From NCBI GenBank assembly GCA_022495005.1, contig JAGYXB010000510.1:620001-684000 (forward strand): a DNA stretch of 64,000 bases. Reading direction: 5' to 3'. This DNA is from Rhyacophila brunnea. Lineage: Eukaryota; Arthropoda; Insecta; Trichoptera; Rhyacophilidae. Positions 22,896-35,385 of the stretch are shown here, in pieces; position 1 is the stretch's first letter; every line of letters starts with the position of its first letter. The notes beneath the pieces were generated by a model, which was not told where the DNA came from, ran no database searches, and saw nothing but the letters and a program-made list of their open reading frames with translations. A program made the translations under genes and the position numbers.

Positions 22896-23740
22896 AAAAA
22901 TAGACATGTTCGCGAATATCCTGTAAATTTTCGTAAACGGCTTATGTCCTACTTTGTTACACATATACTCAATTATATTGTAGACTTCCTTGGCATTTGT
23001 AATACTGACATTCGAGAACAGATACATTACCTACTGAATCAAATTTATATCAACACATAATTTAGAAAAGGTTTATGCGGATATATATTATAGACGCTGA
23101 GAATTCATAAACTAATGGTTTGTCTACAATTTCAATTCTAGAAAATATATAATGAAATATCACATCATGAAGATTATACGGCATAGATAAATAGTCATAA
23201 ACACCAACTGTATTATTTTAATTACGTTAATTTTGACTGATTATTTTCGCGTGCTTTTTTGTATATATATTTCTCTGTAGTTCTTTTAATTTTATGAATA
23301 TCCCATTAGTAATTTACTGCATTATATTATTTCACTTCACCTAGTCTGTTTTTCAGTTGCGCAAGTCATGGCTGGCATGAAATCGTGTAGGCATTTATTA
23401 TTATTAAAGGCCTTTCCCAAATTGGTATTCAGCATGAACTATTCGTATTATGTTTTTATCAATTAATTACGCGATGAGTACAGCGGTCATTTATCTTTTT
23501 ATAGCATAGATTCTGTAGCAGGGTAATGATAGTTTTATGTGATTACTTCACGCCATTGTATCATCAATAATATTTAAAATATAAATTAGTGTACAACGTG
23601 CCTTACAATTATTTAAACTTGCCAGTCGTTTAAAAATCACTTAGACTTTTTTCAAATACTTAATATAATATATTTTATATAATACAATTTTCTATTCAAG
23701 ATTTGAGAGCTTTCATTGTTGAAGATATATAATTATAATA

Positions 23741-24140
23741 ATTACAAGATAAAAAGAACTTTTTATGTACAACGTTTTTAAATTTTCTGTTGAATTATTA
23801 TGCTTATTAATATGCTATTAATATGCTCAAACTTGTACTTGATATGAAGTAAATAAAAAACAAACAAACAAAATAATATAGAATACTGAAATGTCATTTT
23901 GATTTCCATAGTAACACACGTATATATTAATAATTTAGTTGCTAGGACCACCCACTTAGCAACCAATAATAGTGGATTTGATCACGGATTTCTTCCGAAA
24001 TAACTTTTCATACAAAACAGAATTAACTGAAACTGAATTCAATTCTACTTAAAGATGGCTAAAAGTATTAAAAGAATGCATTGCAATCGTGTTCTGATAT
24101 ATTCTAAAAGTTTCAAATATCTAGCTAGTCGTTTGGTTAG
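23741..24140 (+). repeat. ~430-bp interspersed repeat, copy 2
   Basis: Same start (ATTACAAGATAAAAAGAACT) and body as 22457-22895. The 3' end is lost after CTAGCTAGTCG, where the sequence passes into GGTTAG-type repeats. Confidence 0.8.
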
Positions 24141-24151
24141 TTTGGGTTAAT

Positions 24152-24169
24152 TTAGGTTAGGTTAGGTTA
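24152..24169 (+). repeat. Short TTAGG tandem
   Basis: Three exact TTAGG units plus TTA, the insect telomere unit, at the broken end of the preceding repeat. Very short. Confidence 0.6.
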
Positions 24170-25319
24170 TACTATCAAATAATCCAATATATCGGCTATT
24201 TTCAAAATGTGTTTGCCGCTGTATCCAGGATAACCGACTATTACCAAAAAAAGTACTTACCTACATCATTGAATTAAAAAAAAAAAATGTTTTTGGACAC
24301 TTACGTAGGTATTGATTAATAATCAATCGTATATTGATACGTACTTACATCATTAGATATCTTGAAAACCATAATATTTTAAAACCTTGATAATTACATC
24401 GAATCAGCTAGGTACATAATATGTGTATTTGGACTAAGTCATTTGTATGTTTTTATTTAATATTCTTTCAAGCCGTTTCCATCTTTTCGCCAATGAACAT
24501 GAGTCAAACGAAAGGCGTACACTAATCCTGTATAATTATTAACAGCTAAAAGCATAAATGTATTTATTTTGCAACACAGTAATATAATAATAATATTTCC
24601 AAACATATCCTAGTCAGTTGAAAATTCAATCTAGGCGTTGATTTTTTTAAAGATAAAAGTAAATATTATGTTTATCAGAAAGCGCTACCTACTTGTTTAT
24701 TTTTCTGAAAAGTTTCATTCTCTATTCGCATGGAAAGCTTCAAAACATTGAACATCCAACTTTAAACGAGTTACAAAACTACCCTTGATAGAGAGTTTGA
24801 TAACAAAGTTTTTTTCTATGACGATAATCCCTGCAAATCCCTTTCAAAAAGTTTCTGATTCATTCCTGTCCATTCTACTACTTATATAGGTACATCGCAT
24901 CTCTATACTTCCTCTTCTTCAATCTATCTTTTGATTTATCACACCATCGTTATTTAATGATCTACCAATATAAATCATCAGGAATAGAGAAAGGGTGCTA
25001 AAATCTTGTCTAGAATGGTTTACTATGAGATATATTGACTCTTTTTTTTCTGCTTCGAATAATTAATGTATCATCAATATTTATTTTGAAGATAACTTTT
25101 GACGCTTCTATTGTTTTTTATATTGTTTAATTTAGTTCGTAATTCGGCCACATATCAATTAAACTCGTATTGTTAGATTGCCCAATGAATAAATAGTCTC
25201 TTTAAACTCTCTGCAATAAACGCTGGCTAGTAATCAAGGTGAGAATCAATTATTGGTACCTTGGTTCAACTCACAAAATTATGTCGAAAATTTTTACTAG
25301 ATTAGTTTTACTTTAGATA
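24170..25319. other. AT-rich non-coding stretch
   Basis: No gene or repeat recognised. Confidence 0.55.
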
Positions 25320-25425
25320 ATTTCGTCGTAATTAGGTAGAAAGCAGGTGTCTAAACTTGCAAATTACATTGACCGTATTCCGATGAATTCGAATCTCGCC
25401 CGGTGCCATATTTTTTCAAGATGAT
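25320..25425 (+). repeat. Degenerate tRNA-like core of the TIR/tRNA family
   Basis: TTTCGTCGTAATTAGGTAGA, AGCAGGTGTCTAAACTTGCA, B-box-like GAATTCGAATCTCGCCCGGT and ATATTTTTTCAAGATGATT follow the block order seen at 19370-19480. Terminal repeats not visible. Confidence 0.45.
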
Positions 25426-25660
25426 TCTGGGATATTTCCTAATTATATATGAATAACCGCTCATCTGTGTTTTTAGTCTGACAGTATTTACATTAAACTT
25501 TACATGACATGAAAATGTTTGAGGACAAAGAATTGTTGTCTGATTATGAATCTGCCGGCAGGCACTATATTATTCTTAGACAAATGCCGCCATCTTTGAA
25601 AAATGTAGGCTGAAATTGTTGTTCTGTAGTTATGTATTAACCGTTAGCCCTACAGATTTT

Positions 25661-26080
25661 TTACAACATATTTTTTATCTCGTATTCTTATTTGTCCTGT
25701 GGTTCTTTGTCCGGTACAAATCTTGCAATCAATTTTAACTAACTTCCCGACTAGCTAGACATTTGAAACTTTTAGAATATATCAGAACACGACGCCAATG
25801 CATTTTTGTAATACTTTTAGCCATCTTTAAGTAGAATTGAATTCATTTTCAGTTAATTCTGTTTTGTATGAAAAGTTATTTCGACACCATTATTGGTTGC
25901 TATGGGTCTGGGGTTCTAGCAACTAAAATATTAATATATACGTGCGTTAGGTACTATGGAAATCAATATGACATGTCAAGTGCAAATTTTTTTGATCGTT
26001 TATGCTAGTCAAGTCAAGTTTATATGGTTCAACAGAATTTAAAAACGTTGTATATAAAAAGTTCTTTTTATCTTGTAATT
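25661..26080 (-). repeat. ~430-bp interspersed repeat, copy 3
   Basis: Inverted copy of 22457-22895, from TTACAACATATTTTTTATCT to AAGTTCTTTTTATCTTGTAA. Complete length. Confidence 0.8.
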
Positions 26081-27429
26081 ATTAATATGTAAATGAAATT
26101 GATTTCGTAAATTTCAACACAAAATTGGATAGTTTCATCAAAATGGGACAAATTATTGTTAGTATGTAACTGTCTCCTTATTTTTTGGACTTGTAAAGTA
26201 AAGCATACTGTTAATATTAATTCTTATTTTATTATCTATACAATCTCTTTTATAAAAAACTACAATCGTAGCTTTGTTCACTAACACGTATCGAAAAAAC
26301 TGGGTCAGAATTAGTCAAAAAATCCTTGTCGCCCAACGAGCAGACTTTTTCCTACGTTTTACCTAACTTATCTATCATTTGTTCCTGTTTCAAACAAAAA
26401 GAAACAATGCCATTCTGCCAGTATAAATAATTGTCCGATTAGTAACGGTACTACATACTGCCATTTAATATATTTACTCGTATAATGGTACATTCGATCG
26501 ATGTACGTATATTATTTAACATTTTTTTTAAATATACATGACCATTACAAAGTTCTCATTTCAAATTTGAAGCTTTTTTTATACTCGCAACCCAGCTTAG
26601 TAGAAAATACATATTATCCGTAATATCTTTGATAGATACTTTTAATAGCTTTTTATAAATCTACAGCTTTATTCCTTTGTGGGCGCTAGTTTTTTGAAAC
26701 TCGGTATACGTAAAATGTGTCAATATATAAGTAGGTACACTACTTTACCTGTGAAAGCTCCATCAGCTCGAATTTCATAAAGAAACGAAAGCCACTCTTC
26801 GCGTTTAGAGAGTCGGCCATTTTACCATGTCACCAGAAGAACATTCCGTTCTGTGAAAATGTCAAAATGCTTTTTTAAAATTTGTTACACAATTTCTGTC
26901 CTTGAGCCGCCATAAAAGTACATAAAATTCACTGCATTTTTCTTTGAAACCCCGTTGGCATTTTTGCAATTCTCTTTAAACATACTTTAATAATGTTACG
27001 GATTTTTTTTTAAAACTGTTTGTAAAAGCATTCGTAAAGCTTGTTGACTTAATCTGCCATCTGCATATTACACCAAACAAATTTTCTCGCAAAGTCCTAT
27101 TTAACTGTAACGAATAAAACACTTTTATTTCATTTATCTGTTCACATAAGGGAATATTATATAGTTGTAAAAAACGTCCTAAACAAAATTAAAATAGTAT
27201 AATAAAAAAGTACAAATTAGTAAGACATTCAATGAAGTACAATTACTTACCCATTTACCAAAATAATCATATTCTAAAGACGTATAAAACAACGTCCATC
27301 TAAACTTGATAATTAATAGTACTCAAGTGATATATATATTGAAATTTTAATCAATTTAGTTGAATACGGTTATTTAATTCTAACTGATGATTAGTGTGTT
27401 TATTATTATATAAATATGTGGTTATATAT
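26081..27429. other. AT-rich non-coding stretch
   Basis: No gene or repeat recognised. Confidence 0.55.
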
Positions 27430-27521
27430 TTTCTCTTGCGTGTTTTGAAATTATGTTTGTTTAATGAAGAACATTAAATTCTTAAATCCTGTGAATTGTT
27501 CGTTGAATAAAAGAAATAGTT
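27430..27521 (+). repeat. Right end of a TIR/tRNA family element
   Basis: TTTTCTCTTGCGTGTTTTGA, AATTATGTTTGTTTAATGAA and TGTGAATTGTTCGTTGAATA then AAAGAAATAGTTT: the family's right arm alone. Confidence 0.6.
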
Positions 27522-27744
27522 TAAAACATATAAATATGTTTTACGGGCGAGTGGTTCGGTTAACACAAATATGGAGCCCCAAACCAACCCGCCCCGCAAC
27601 ACACTCGGTCTTAATCGAGCATATCACGAGGCTTTACTTTTAAATGTGATGACTGAGTTTACTGAAAGATGAAATTGAATAAAAGGCACGAAGACTTAAC
27701 AGAAATAAATGAATTTAATGATATATACGATACAAAAAACAAAG

Positions 27745-28005
27745 CTAAACAATCACGTCCGCAATAAGTTGACACATAATTTTTAAATGCAATATAATTG
27801 GCCTTTGTGGCGACCAAGTTGGGCGGCTCAATGAGCCAACACCTGTCTGGACTGACTTAAGCATCTCTTCCCTCTCGGAGCACATTCTCGGACATTCCCA
27901 TAGGATGTGATTTTCATCCTGGAGTTCTCCGCTACATGGACATGTTGGCCGGGTAACTAGTCCAAACTCATAGAGCTTGGCAGCGAATCTACTATGGCCT
28001 GGCAA
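27745..28005 (-). pseudogene. R1-like non-LTR retrotransposon C-terminal relic
   Basis: An 86-codon minus-strand frame with GHSRFAAKLYEFGLV, PTCPCSGELQDENH and ILWECPRMCSERE. This is the C-terminal cysteine-histidine motif (C-x-C ... H ... C) that follows the reverse transcriptase in R1-, Jockey- and I-type elements; the usual form is GHG-F--YL-RFGL--SP-CPCG--E---H-L-ECP. All four ligand positions are present. The frame is open to its stop, but everything upstream (endonuclease, reverse transcriptase) is missing. The 3' region probably runs down to about 27530. Confidence 0.8.
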
Positions 28006-28399
28006 TACTATAATAATTATATACAGGTGACAAACATTACAAATCTGTACTATTTAAATACAAAATAACGATTGTAAAAGTTACAATATGTATAAGCACA
28101 GCCGTTTATCTATGGAATAGAATTGTATAAAACTCTTGTCGATTAGAATTTCAATCCTCCGTCGATGGTATTAATTAAGTTTTAATTAATCACCTTTTTG
28201 CACGCCTTTTTTGTGTCGTATTTCTAATGTCGATATAAAAATAGAACTATGCTAAATAAACGCGTAAATGAGAAAATGTACTAATCGATTCAACGCCGTT
28301 GATCAGTAAATTTCACACATAAACATAAAAAAATGATAAACAAAGTTTTTTAAAACTCAATTTTCTTGTGGCTCTTCCAAAAACCTATTGATTTTACAC

Positions 28400-28790
28400 T
28401 TATCTCCCCTTTTTGTACACAGCATTATCATTATCTTGTAAGTCGTTTATTATTTTAAAGAACACTCTTAAAATAGAATGTACCGTCAGGGCAATCTTCG
28501 CTCTATCCTCTGATATCTTAGACATTCCAGTGATGATGCACTCGTATAGACCATGGGTATTCTTAACACATGAAATGTTGCGTCATTCCTTGATACGTTT
28601 ACTGTTGACCTTTCTTTTTTTCGCAAAACTTTTCGGTCCAGCATTTGTCACCCTGTCAATCCAAGGAATTTTGAGGCTGTATATAGATATACAGACACAT
28701 CTTGAAAACCTTTTCTCTCAGTGGCATCTCTTTATTTTGCGTCCATATCTCAATGCTATAGAAATGAATTGGGAGAACAGCAAAAAATAA
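28400..28790 (-). pseudogene. Decayed LINE reverse-transcriptase tail (RTE-like)
   Basis: On the minus strand and in two frames: SIEIWTQNKEM near 28760, then PWIDRVTNAGPKSFAKKRKV and SKRIKE, RRNISCV-like, NTHGLYECIITGMSKISEDR. The order fits the common LINE tail (ETWTL - RISW-DRVTN - VL-R--KE - IKRRK--YLGH--R - LLQ-II-GKI-GRR). Premature stops and frameshifts are present. The 125-codon plus-strand frame at 28413-28790 is its antisense shadow and should not be taken as a membrane protein. Confidence 0.6.
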
Positions 28791-30354
28791 ATTAATATAA
28801 ATAAAACTGTAATCAATACAAAGTCAAGTTAGTTCCCTTTGTTAAACTAAATAATTATGTTCGATTCTTAAAACGCTTATTTCAAAGTACCCGTTTACAC
28901 AATTTTTCCTTACTCATGCTTTCTCTGTAAATAATCGTTGTATTAAATGTATACATTCTTTTGTATCGAGAAAACAATTTTATTGCCAGTAATACGTTTT
29001 ACTATTTTTAATTCTGGGTGCGCAATACGTAAGTAGAGTGCTCGCCTCATAAAATGAGGGTTTTCCCGTATTAAGATGTGTAGAAGCGTTTATTGTATAG
29101 GTTTTTACTGTTAACTGTTATTACAGGATCATAAAAAATTCCATACAATGCATCGAGCTCATTTTTCCATTTTCCGCGGGAATACAATAAAAATTCTTTA
29201 CAAAATACCTTCTTATATGGAGCGAACGCTGCGTTTTTATTAACTGTATCATAGAAATACGCCGTATTTTGTGTCATTGAATCCACTGTCAGGCATAATT
29301 ATAACGAACTAGTAGTTACCTAATAGCTACTTAATTTTCTATACATTTACGTATACTATTTATATCTCACGTAACTTTTACCAATATATATGGCCAAGTC
29401 AAGTCAAAAATGTTTTGCAACCCAATAGTAGTTTTAAGTGTACGGGCATTATCAGTGATGGGTGTAGGGACTGATTTTTTTGACACCACACGATTAAAAT
29501 TAAAGTAAATCCATAAATCCATTAGTTTACCAACGTACATATTAAAATATGAATGTATCTCAAGCACATCCTGAAACTGTACATTCCTGTTTGAATGGTT
29601 ATGTTATATACCAAGTCACTTTTAGCACTCTTTTTAGATACATTTTTATTCTGTATTGACTGTATAGATTCATATAATGTTATGTTTATTGTTATATTAC
29701 TAATAATAATAGAATATATTCATTGGCATGTTTTCTTTTTTAAGTATATACGTAAAGTTTTTTAGTCATCTTTACACGATTTAAGAATATTTTCATCCGA
29801 CGCCATGATAAAACAAATCGACGTGTGGACACCTCGCTGTCGGTCTCCGATTGGCGACTAGTGAGAAATTCCGTCGCACCTACTGTAGAAAATTATTTGC
29901 CGTTTCACTGAAGTACGCTCTTGATATTTCAATCTACTCTATTAATTTGTCTCAAAGTAGTGTCTTAAAATTTAAATAATTAATTATTATACTAATCCTA
30001 AATGCAGCGCTCATCCGTTGGAAGTCGTTCTACATAGCCCTATTCCTTTGTTATAATGCAAAACGCAATTTTTCTTGCCTTTTGTATCTTGCAAATAATT
30101 TCATAACAATATAAAGTAATGGCTTTTATAACCCATTACGTTAATATACGAGTATTATGGAGTAATACTTAACTTGGTATTGTTAAGTAGCTACATATCT
30201 ATATCCATTTCTTTTTAAAATACCAAAAATATTTTAATTAACTATTTTTATAAAATAGTACATATGTGACTGTCAGTTGTTCCGTGAGAGCCAAGCAGTG
30301 TCAGCATAATCCATGACATACGAATCGTTTTCAAATTAATGTTATTCAATAAAC
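28791..30354. other. AT-rich non-coding stretch
   Basis: No gene recognised. Two minus-strand ORFs (29071-29286, 29367-29567) are AT-driven and match nothing known. Confidence 0.55.
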
Positions 30355-30720
30355 CATTTCTTTTTTTCAACGAATAAGACACAAAATTTGAGAATGTAAC
30401 ATTCTATATACTGAATATACATAATTTAAAAACATATCATGCATATACACACTAGAATAGAGGAATTAATTGATACGTACGTTAATTAAATTTAATATAC
30501 TAAAACCGATAGCCAACATTATAACGCAATTCGGTAAGCATTGCATGTAATAACTACTAGTTAAAATCGTTGTGATTCAGTAAGATGCCCGTAGCTTAAA
30601 TGAAAAAGCATATTGGCGCGAATCCACCAGATACAGGTTCAAATCCCGTCGGATATCGTATTTATTTATATAAAATAATTTCAAATGATGTTTTTAAATT
30701 ATTTATATTTAACTAATTTA
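30355..30720 (+). mobile_element. TIR/tRNA composite element, 3'-truncated copy
   Basis: Left terminus TTTCTTTTTTTCAACGAATA with GAATGTAACATTCTATATAC and ATACATAATTTAAAAACATA. Core AAAATCGTTGTGATTCAGTA, tRNA-like segment (CCCGTAGCTTAAATGAAAAA, B box GGTTCAAATCCCGTCGG). It ends after GATGTTTTTAAATTATTTAT with no right terminal repeat. Confidence 0.7.
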
Positions 30721-32243
30721 GTGCCAACACCGCGTCTAGCCCGTTTGGAGTACTTGTTCATTAGATATAATTAACGTGTTATTTAAATGTGGTAATTAAA
30801 AGGTAATTAAAAGGTTAGCAGTGATTGTGTTATTAATGCTATTCATTTAAATTTTTATTCAATTATTGTTTAGTACGTGCAATTTCTTTGTAAACAAAAT
30901 TCACACTTAACAATATTAATAATGTTTCTAATGTGTTCAAGACTATGTATATTAATTAATGACAGAATAAACAAATTTTAAATAAAACATAAATAATGAC
31001 ATCAATTAAACTGAATGTTAGTTTTTTTGTTTGTGTAATTGATCTTAATGATAAAACTAGAGCATAATTTAATACTGATTTAATAAATTAAGTTTAGTTA
31101 TTAGTCTCTGTTACCTTCCTCTACGAGTATAATGTTATAGAAAAGTTGTATTTGCTTTCCAACAATACAATTATAAAATGTCTGATGCCTTTGTTAAAAT
31201 TAATTCATTAATCTAGAAGCCTTTTGTGTAACAACAACAATTGTGTTATATTCTGAATATTTCTTCATTGAGAAGAAGGGGAGGAATTATTTTTTAGCTG
31301 CCTTGAATCTGTCTCAATCGTTTAAAAGCTCGCCCCCACAAACAAAGCCATTTATATTATCGTGCGTTTGTTTTCCCCCCAATAAATTAACTACTTCGTA
31401 CTGGAATTTCTAATTCCATATTGAAAGATTACATGAAAGATAATATGTCTACAATTTGTTTCATTTACCATAATATTAATAATATATTGATGTTCATTTG
31501 TTTGATTGTACAAGATCAGTCTGCAATATATAAGTCAGACATTAGTTGAAAAAAATAATACTTATGTAGGTAATAGAGAGATGATAGTTTTACAATCATA
31601 ATCTAAAATGTTGTTGATTCTCGATTTATTGGGGCTATGTTAACTGGTCGACAAATTAACCATGGGGGAAAAATTGCGAAAACTTTTTATCTTAAGTGGG
31701 TCACGATATCTTAAAATTTTAGTTTATTGCACTTGCTAATAATTAGTAATTAAACTATTTGTATACAATGAATAAGTAAGACTTAAAATATAATATTCGT
31801 TATTATTTAACATAGAGAATTCACGTGTTAACGGAATTCGATATAACACATTGGACACATAGTTATAAGGAAATTGCAGCATGATTAGTATTGAATCGGT
31901 TACTAAATGGGTTTATCACATTGTCTGGAATCTGATAAACATGTCCCTACGATGGGGGTATGGGGGCTGCTGACAGGGCTTTAGCCTGGGTGTTCGAGCT
32001 CTGGAGGGGCCCGGCGTAGCGGGTTGACCAGATAATTGAGATAAATACTTTTGTTAAAAATTTTGCTCTAATAGTAGAAAAAAGTCGCCTGCGGATTCAT
32101 GACCGTTAATTAAAATTTAAAAGTATATGATTGTGTGCTGTAATTTTTGATTATTGTGTATCGATACTTGACAACTCCATGACAAACCGCTAATACACTG
32201 GATTGGTATCTTTAATTTGACCTGAAACACAATTTGAAAAACG
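30721..32243. other. AT-rich non-coding stretch
   Basis: No gene seen. 31330-31380 has a short GC-richer segment with two opposed TGTTTG-type words. 31945-32030 is GC-rich (GGGGGTATGGGGGCTGCTGA) and unclassified. Confidence 0.5.
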
Positions 32244-32575
32244 CTCTTGCTCGATGGTTTTACGCTCATGTCAACATGTCTGAACGTGTGTACCATCTGG
32301 CTCGATGGTTTTTCGTTCGACATCGAACAAATTGCGATATCCAAAAAAGATTTTGAAGTTCCGTAATTCTTGCTCGATGTAATTTGAGTGTGGGAGTGAG
32401 GACGCACCGGCAAGGCTCGTTTGGCCTCGCTCTCACTCGTGGTCGAAGTCGTGGCGGTGCGACGGTGGCCTCACAGCATCTTGTGTCGTCGTGTCGAATT
32501 GCTCGACTGTGTGGACGCAATGACGAGCATGCTTCCTAGTCAACATGCTCGATCGAGCAAAACCGTCGAGAAAGA
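32244..32575. repeat. GC-rich inverted-repeat segment with CTCGATGGTTTT words
   Basis: CTCGATGGTTTT occurs directly repeated near 32250 and 32300. At the far end its inverse, AAAACCGTCGAG (32560-32571), follows TCAACATGCTCGATCGAGC. The left CATGTCAACATG and right GTCAACATGC also pair. Inside is a hairpin, GAGTGTGGGAGTGAGG against CCTCGCTCTCACTC. It probably folds on itself and may be a MITE. ORFs of 62-98 codons across it are inconsistent between strands and unrecognised. Confidence 0.5.
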
Positions 32576-32585
32576 ACGTACGTGG

Positions 32586-32665
32586 GTACTAGGCTTTAGC
32601 GATAAATAGAGACTCCGCCAACGATCCTAGCCTGAGGGTCCGCCTCAAGATGTGGAGGTCATGCC
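32586..32665 (+). repeat. Dispersed GC-rich repeat, copy 3
   Basis: TTTAGCGATAAATAGAGACT, CCGCCAACGATCCTAGCCTG and GTCCGCCTCAAGATGTGGAG align with 1393-1498 and the minus strand of 10777-10850. Confidence 0.5.
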
Positions 32666-33439
32666 AATGAATACAGTTGAAGTTTACGTAATAAATATTT
32701 AAATTAAGGAATAATTATAAAATTATGGAATGGTAATTAAGTAAGTACTGTAATATTAATTTTTAATTTCAATATATCTCAAGATAATGGCACAAACATT
32801 TTATTATACGTGAAAAATCATCCACTGATCCTAAACGAATATTTTAAATTACTCATCTCTGATCATCCTGTGGCACAATGTAACCCCTTATTAGTAACGG
32901 AAACTATCTGATTTATTTTACATTGTTTATTAGTATACCGTGAGTGCGTTATTCTGTCGCGTAATGTGTGTTCGAAATTCGAACTTCGTACCGCTCGTAA
33001 ATTATTCGATTACAGTTTGGTAGCTTTTTAGTGATACAAACCCCATTACATAAGGAAAGCACACCAACTTCCATACTTCGTTTTTCACTACCGTAACGAA
33101 CTAAACTCGTTATATAAACTAATCGTAGGCGTTAAATACCGTACATTAAATAAATACTATTAACTCTGAGTTAGTCTAGTTTATAAATTATTTTAGAAAT
33201 TCAACTAACCTTTCTTCCCTTCTCATATAGATAGTGAGTATGTTACCTAATTAACTTTGTTCTTTTTACATTTCTATGTTAAAGTCAGTTTGTCTCAAAT
33301 TAGATTGTTTTCCGAAAATGGTTAAATAATACAGATGTACATATTTTAGAACTAATTCGCATTTTGGGTATATTCATAAGAAAAACGAGAAATTACCAAA
33401 ATTCTACAGATATAATTAACTTAAAATCTAAATTTTTCT
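32666..33439. other. AT-rich non-coding stretch
   Basis: Nothing recognised. Confidence 0.55.
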
Positions 33440-33520
33440 TTGCCTTTCTGCATTATAACCAACATGCACTTTTCTATATCACATTGCGCTACTTCGCTAT
33501 GCTATTTTTTATCTCTCGTA
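33440..33520 (-). pseudogene. Tiny RTE-type fragment
   Basis: On the minus strand, AGTAGCGCAATGTGATATAG and AAAAGTGCATGTTGGTTA match the RTE relic at 9310-9350 (the segment before MEKCILGI). Too short to say more. Confidence 0.45.
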
Positions 33521-34014
33521 TATTAATGGTACACTAATATACACTAATATATTAATATACACTAAATTTAATATACAATACAGCAGTAAGTAATGATAAA
33601 ATAACATTAAATTAGTTTTCAAAAAACATTAACTTGTATGCTTTCGTAATACTGAAAATACCGTTATTTTAGATTTTTGAAACCGGTATTTCGGTATCGA
33701 TAAATAATTGAATAGCGATTTTGAAATACCGGTATTGCGATCCCTAGTAGTAGGTATTTTTAAAATGTGTTATCGCCGTCATTTTTTATCATTCTTGAAG
33801 CTACCCATTCTAAATGAATACTTTGACAACTTGGAAAGTTTAATTCCGTCTACCACAGAAGCTTATAAGTGAAAATCTCAAGAGATCCCAATGCATAAAT
33901 AACCAAATATAGTCAAGCGACTTCATTGTTAAATGATATGTGAATATATTTTTAATTAATTTTACACAATTGTTTTTAACATTTTGCAAAAAATGTTATT
34001 GTTTTGTTTTCAAA
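33521..34014. other. AT-rich non-coding stretch
   Basis: Small imperfect tandem ACACTAATATATTA units at 33528-33560; otherwise nothing recognised. Confidence 0.5.
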
Positions 34015-34840
34015 ATATGTTTTAAGCCAATGTCTTTACCTGCCAGAGGCACCTAGCGGAAAAATACGAAGCTTGCAATTCGAGACATTTTTTTGATAAT
34101 TTAATGCATTAATTAATAAATATTTATCTGAAAACATTAAATAGAAAAATATTTTTTATTTTAAGTCAAAGATAAAATTACAATAATTATTGTAAAAAAA
34201 TGGTATAAAATGTGAATTTATCAAAGGACCCCATCTTATTTTTACATGTGTTTTATGGTCATATTCATATTCACTTTGTACCATATCAGTCGTAGCGGTT
34301 CTAATTATGTCCAAAACTCTTTTATTCGGCGCTCTTGTTTAAATTATAATATGTATTTCTCCACCGTTGATCCTTTTAATAATTCACCTGTTTCATTTAA
34401 ACGCGCTATCTCCAAAATTTTGTATAAATAGATATATATACTTATATATATATATATATTGTTTGTATATAATTTAATTACGTATCTTCCTCACTTTTCT
34501 CATGTAATTTTCTTATGTAATTTCCTTATATTTATGTTATTCTTACTCTCTAACTATATTATAATGTATAGGTACATGGAAACTTTGCTGGTTGCAATAA
34601 CTTTTCATTATTATATTTTAAATTTTTGTAATCAAAATGTAACTGTTTGTTTCCTTAATAAATAAAAAAAAAATATTGATTATTAAAATGTAGTTTATTA
34701 AATTTTCTATGTTGTACTTAAGAGATTTTTGACTAATTCATAGTTTTATTATTTGTTATATTTAAAAATGTCTCAAATTGCAAGATTCGTATTTTTCCGC
34801 TAGGTGTCTCTGATAGGTAAAGATATCGCCTTAAACATAT
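34015..34840. mobile_element. CAGAGGC inverted-repeat element (hAT-like ends), copy 1
   Basis: Inverted termini: CAGAGGCACCTAGCGGAAAA at 34044 and TTTTCCGCTAGGTGTCTCTG ending 34812. Pairing continues outward through TTTAAGCCAATGTCTTTACC and inward through TTGCAATTCGAGACATTTTT, giving arms near 80 bp. A diverged copy is at 36346-36840. Internal frames (34246-34665) are AT-driven and show no transposase. Confidence 0.75.
34430..34461. repeat. (TA)n microsatellite
   Basis: Interrupted TA run inside the preceding element. Confidence 0.8.
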
Positions 34841-35137
34841 GCCGAGAGATTATATTCATATATTGTATTAAAATTAGTCTCTTGGCTATAAACATAATAA
34901 CACCATTTTATTCACGGGATTTCGTGGAATCGAATCAAACGTTTCGAATAAAATGCTTATAACATACCTGCAAACGAGTTACACAATAATTTAATCCATT
35001 TTCATGCATAAATGAGACGTGGGTGCTGATGTGAAATTTTCCTTAACTCACTTTTTACACATAAATGTCAATCATACATCTTTCACCCTCACCCTCTCAA
35101 TTTGTATAATGCATTATATTATTTATAATTAACTATT

Positions 35138-35385
35138 TCTTTTATTCAACTTTTATTTTATTCAAATATTTGACTAATAGTTAAAATTTGTCGCAATTAG
35201 TATGTCACGCCGTAGCATATTGGTTAAATGCGATGGATGGGGCGTGTACCCGGGAGATGAAGGGTTCCATTCCAGGCCGGGGTGGCTTACTTTTTTCAAA
35301 AAAGATTTTTTCTATTGAATATACTCTCAGAAAATGTTTTTCAAAATTATATACATTATATTATTATTATAGAGTTATATTAAAT
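35138..35385 (+). repeat. TIR/tRNA composite element, truncated copy
   Basis: Starts AACTATTTCTTTTATTCAAC, then skips most of the left arm to AGTTAAAATTTGTCGCAATT. tRNA-like core follows (A box CGTAGCATATTGGTTAAATG, B box GGGTTCCATTCCAGGCCG), then CAAAAAAGATTTTTTCTATT and CTCAGAAAATGTTTTTCAAA. No right terminal repeat. Confidence 0.7.

Noticed and set aside
24152..24169. Telomeric sequence
   Set aside because: Only three units; far too short to be a telomere.
28413..28790. 125-codon plus-strand ORF resembling a membrane protein
   Set aside because: Antisense of a decayed LINE tail; hydrophobicity comes from AT-rich codons.
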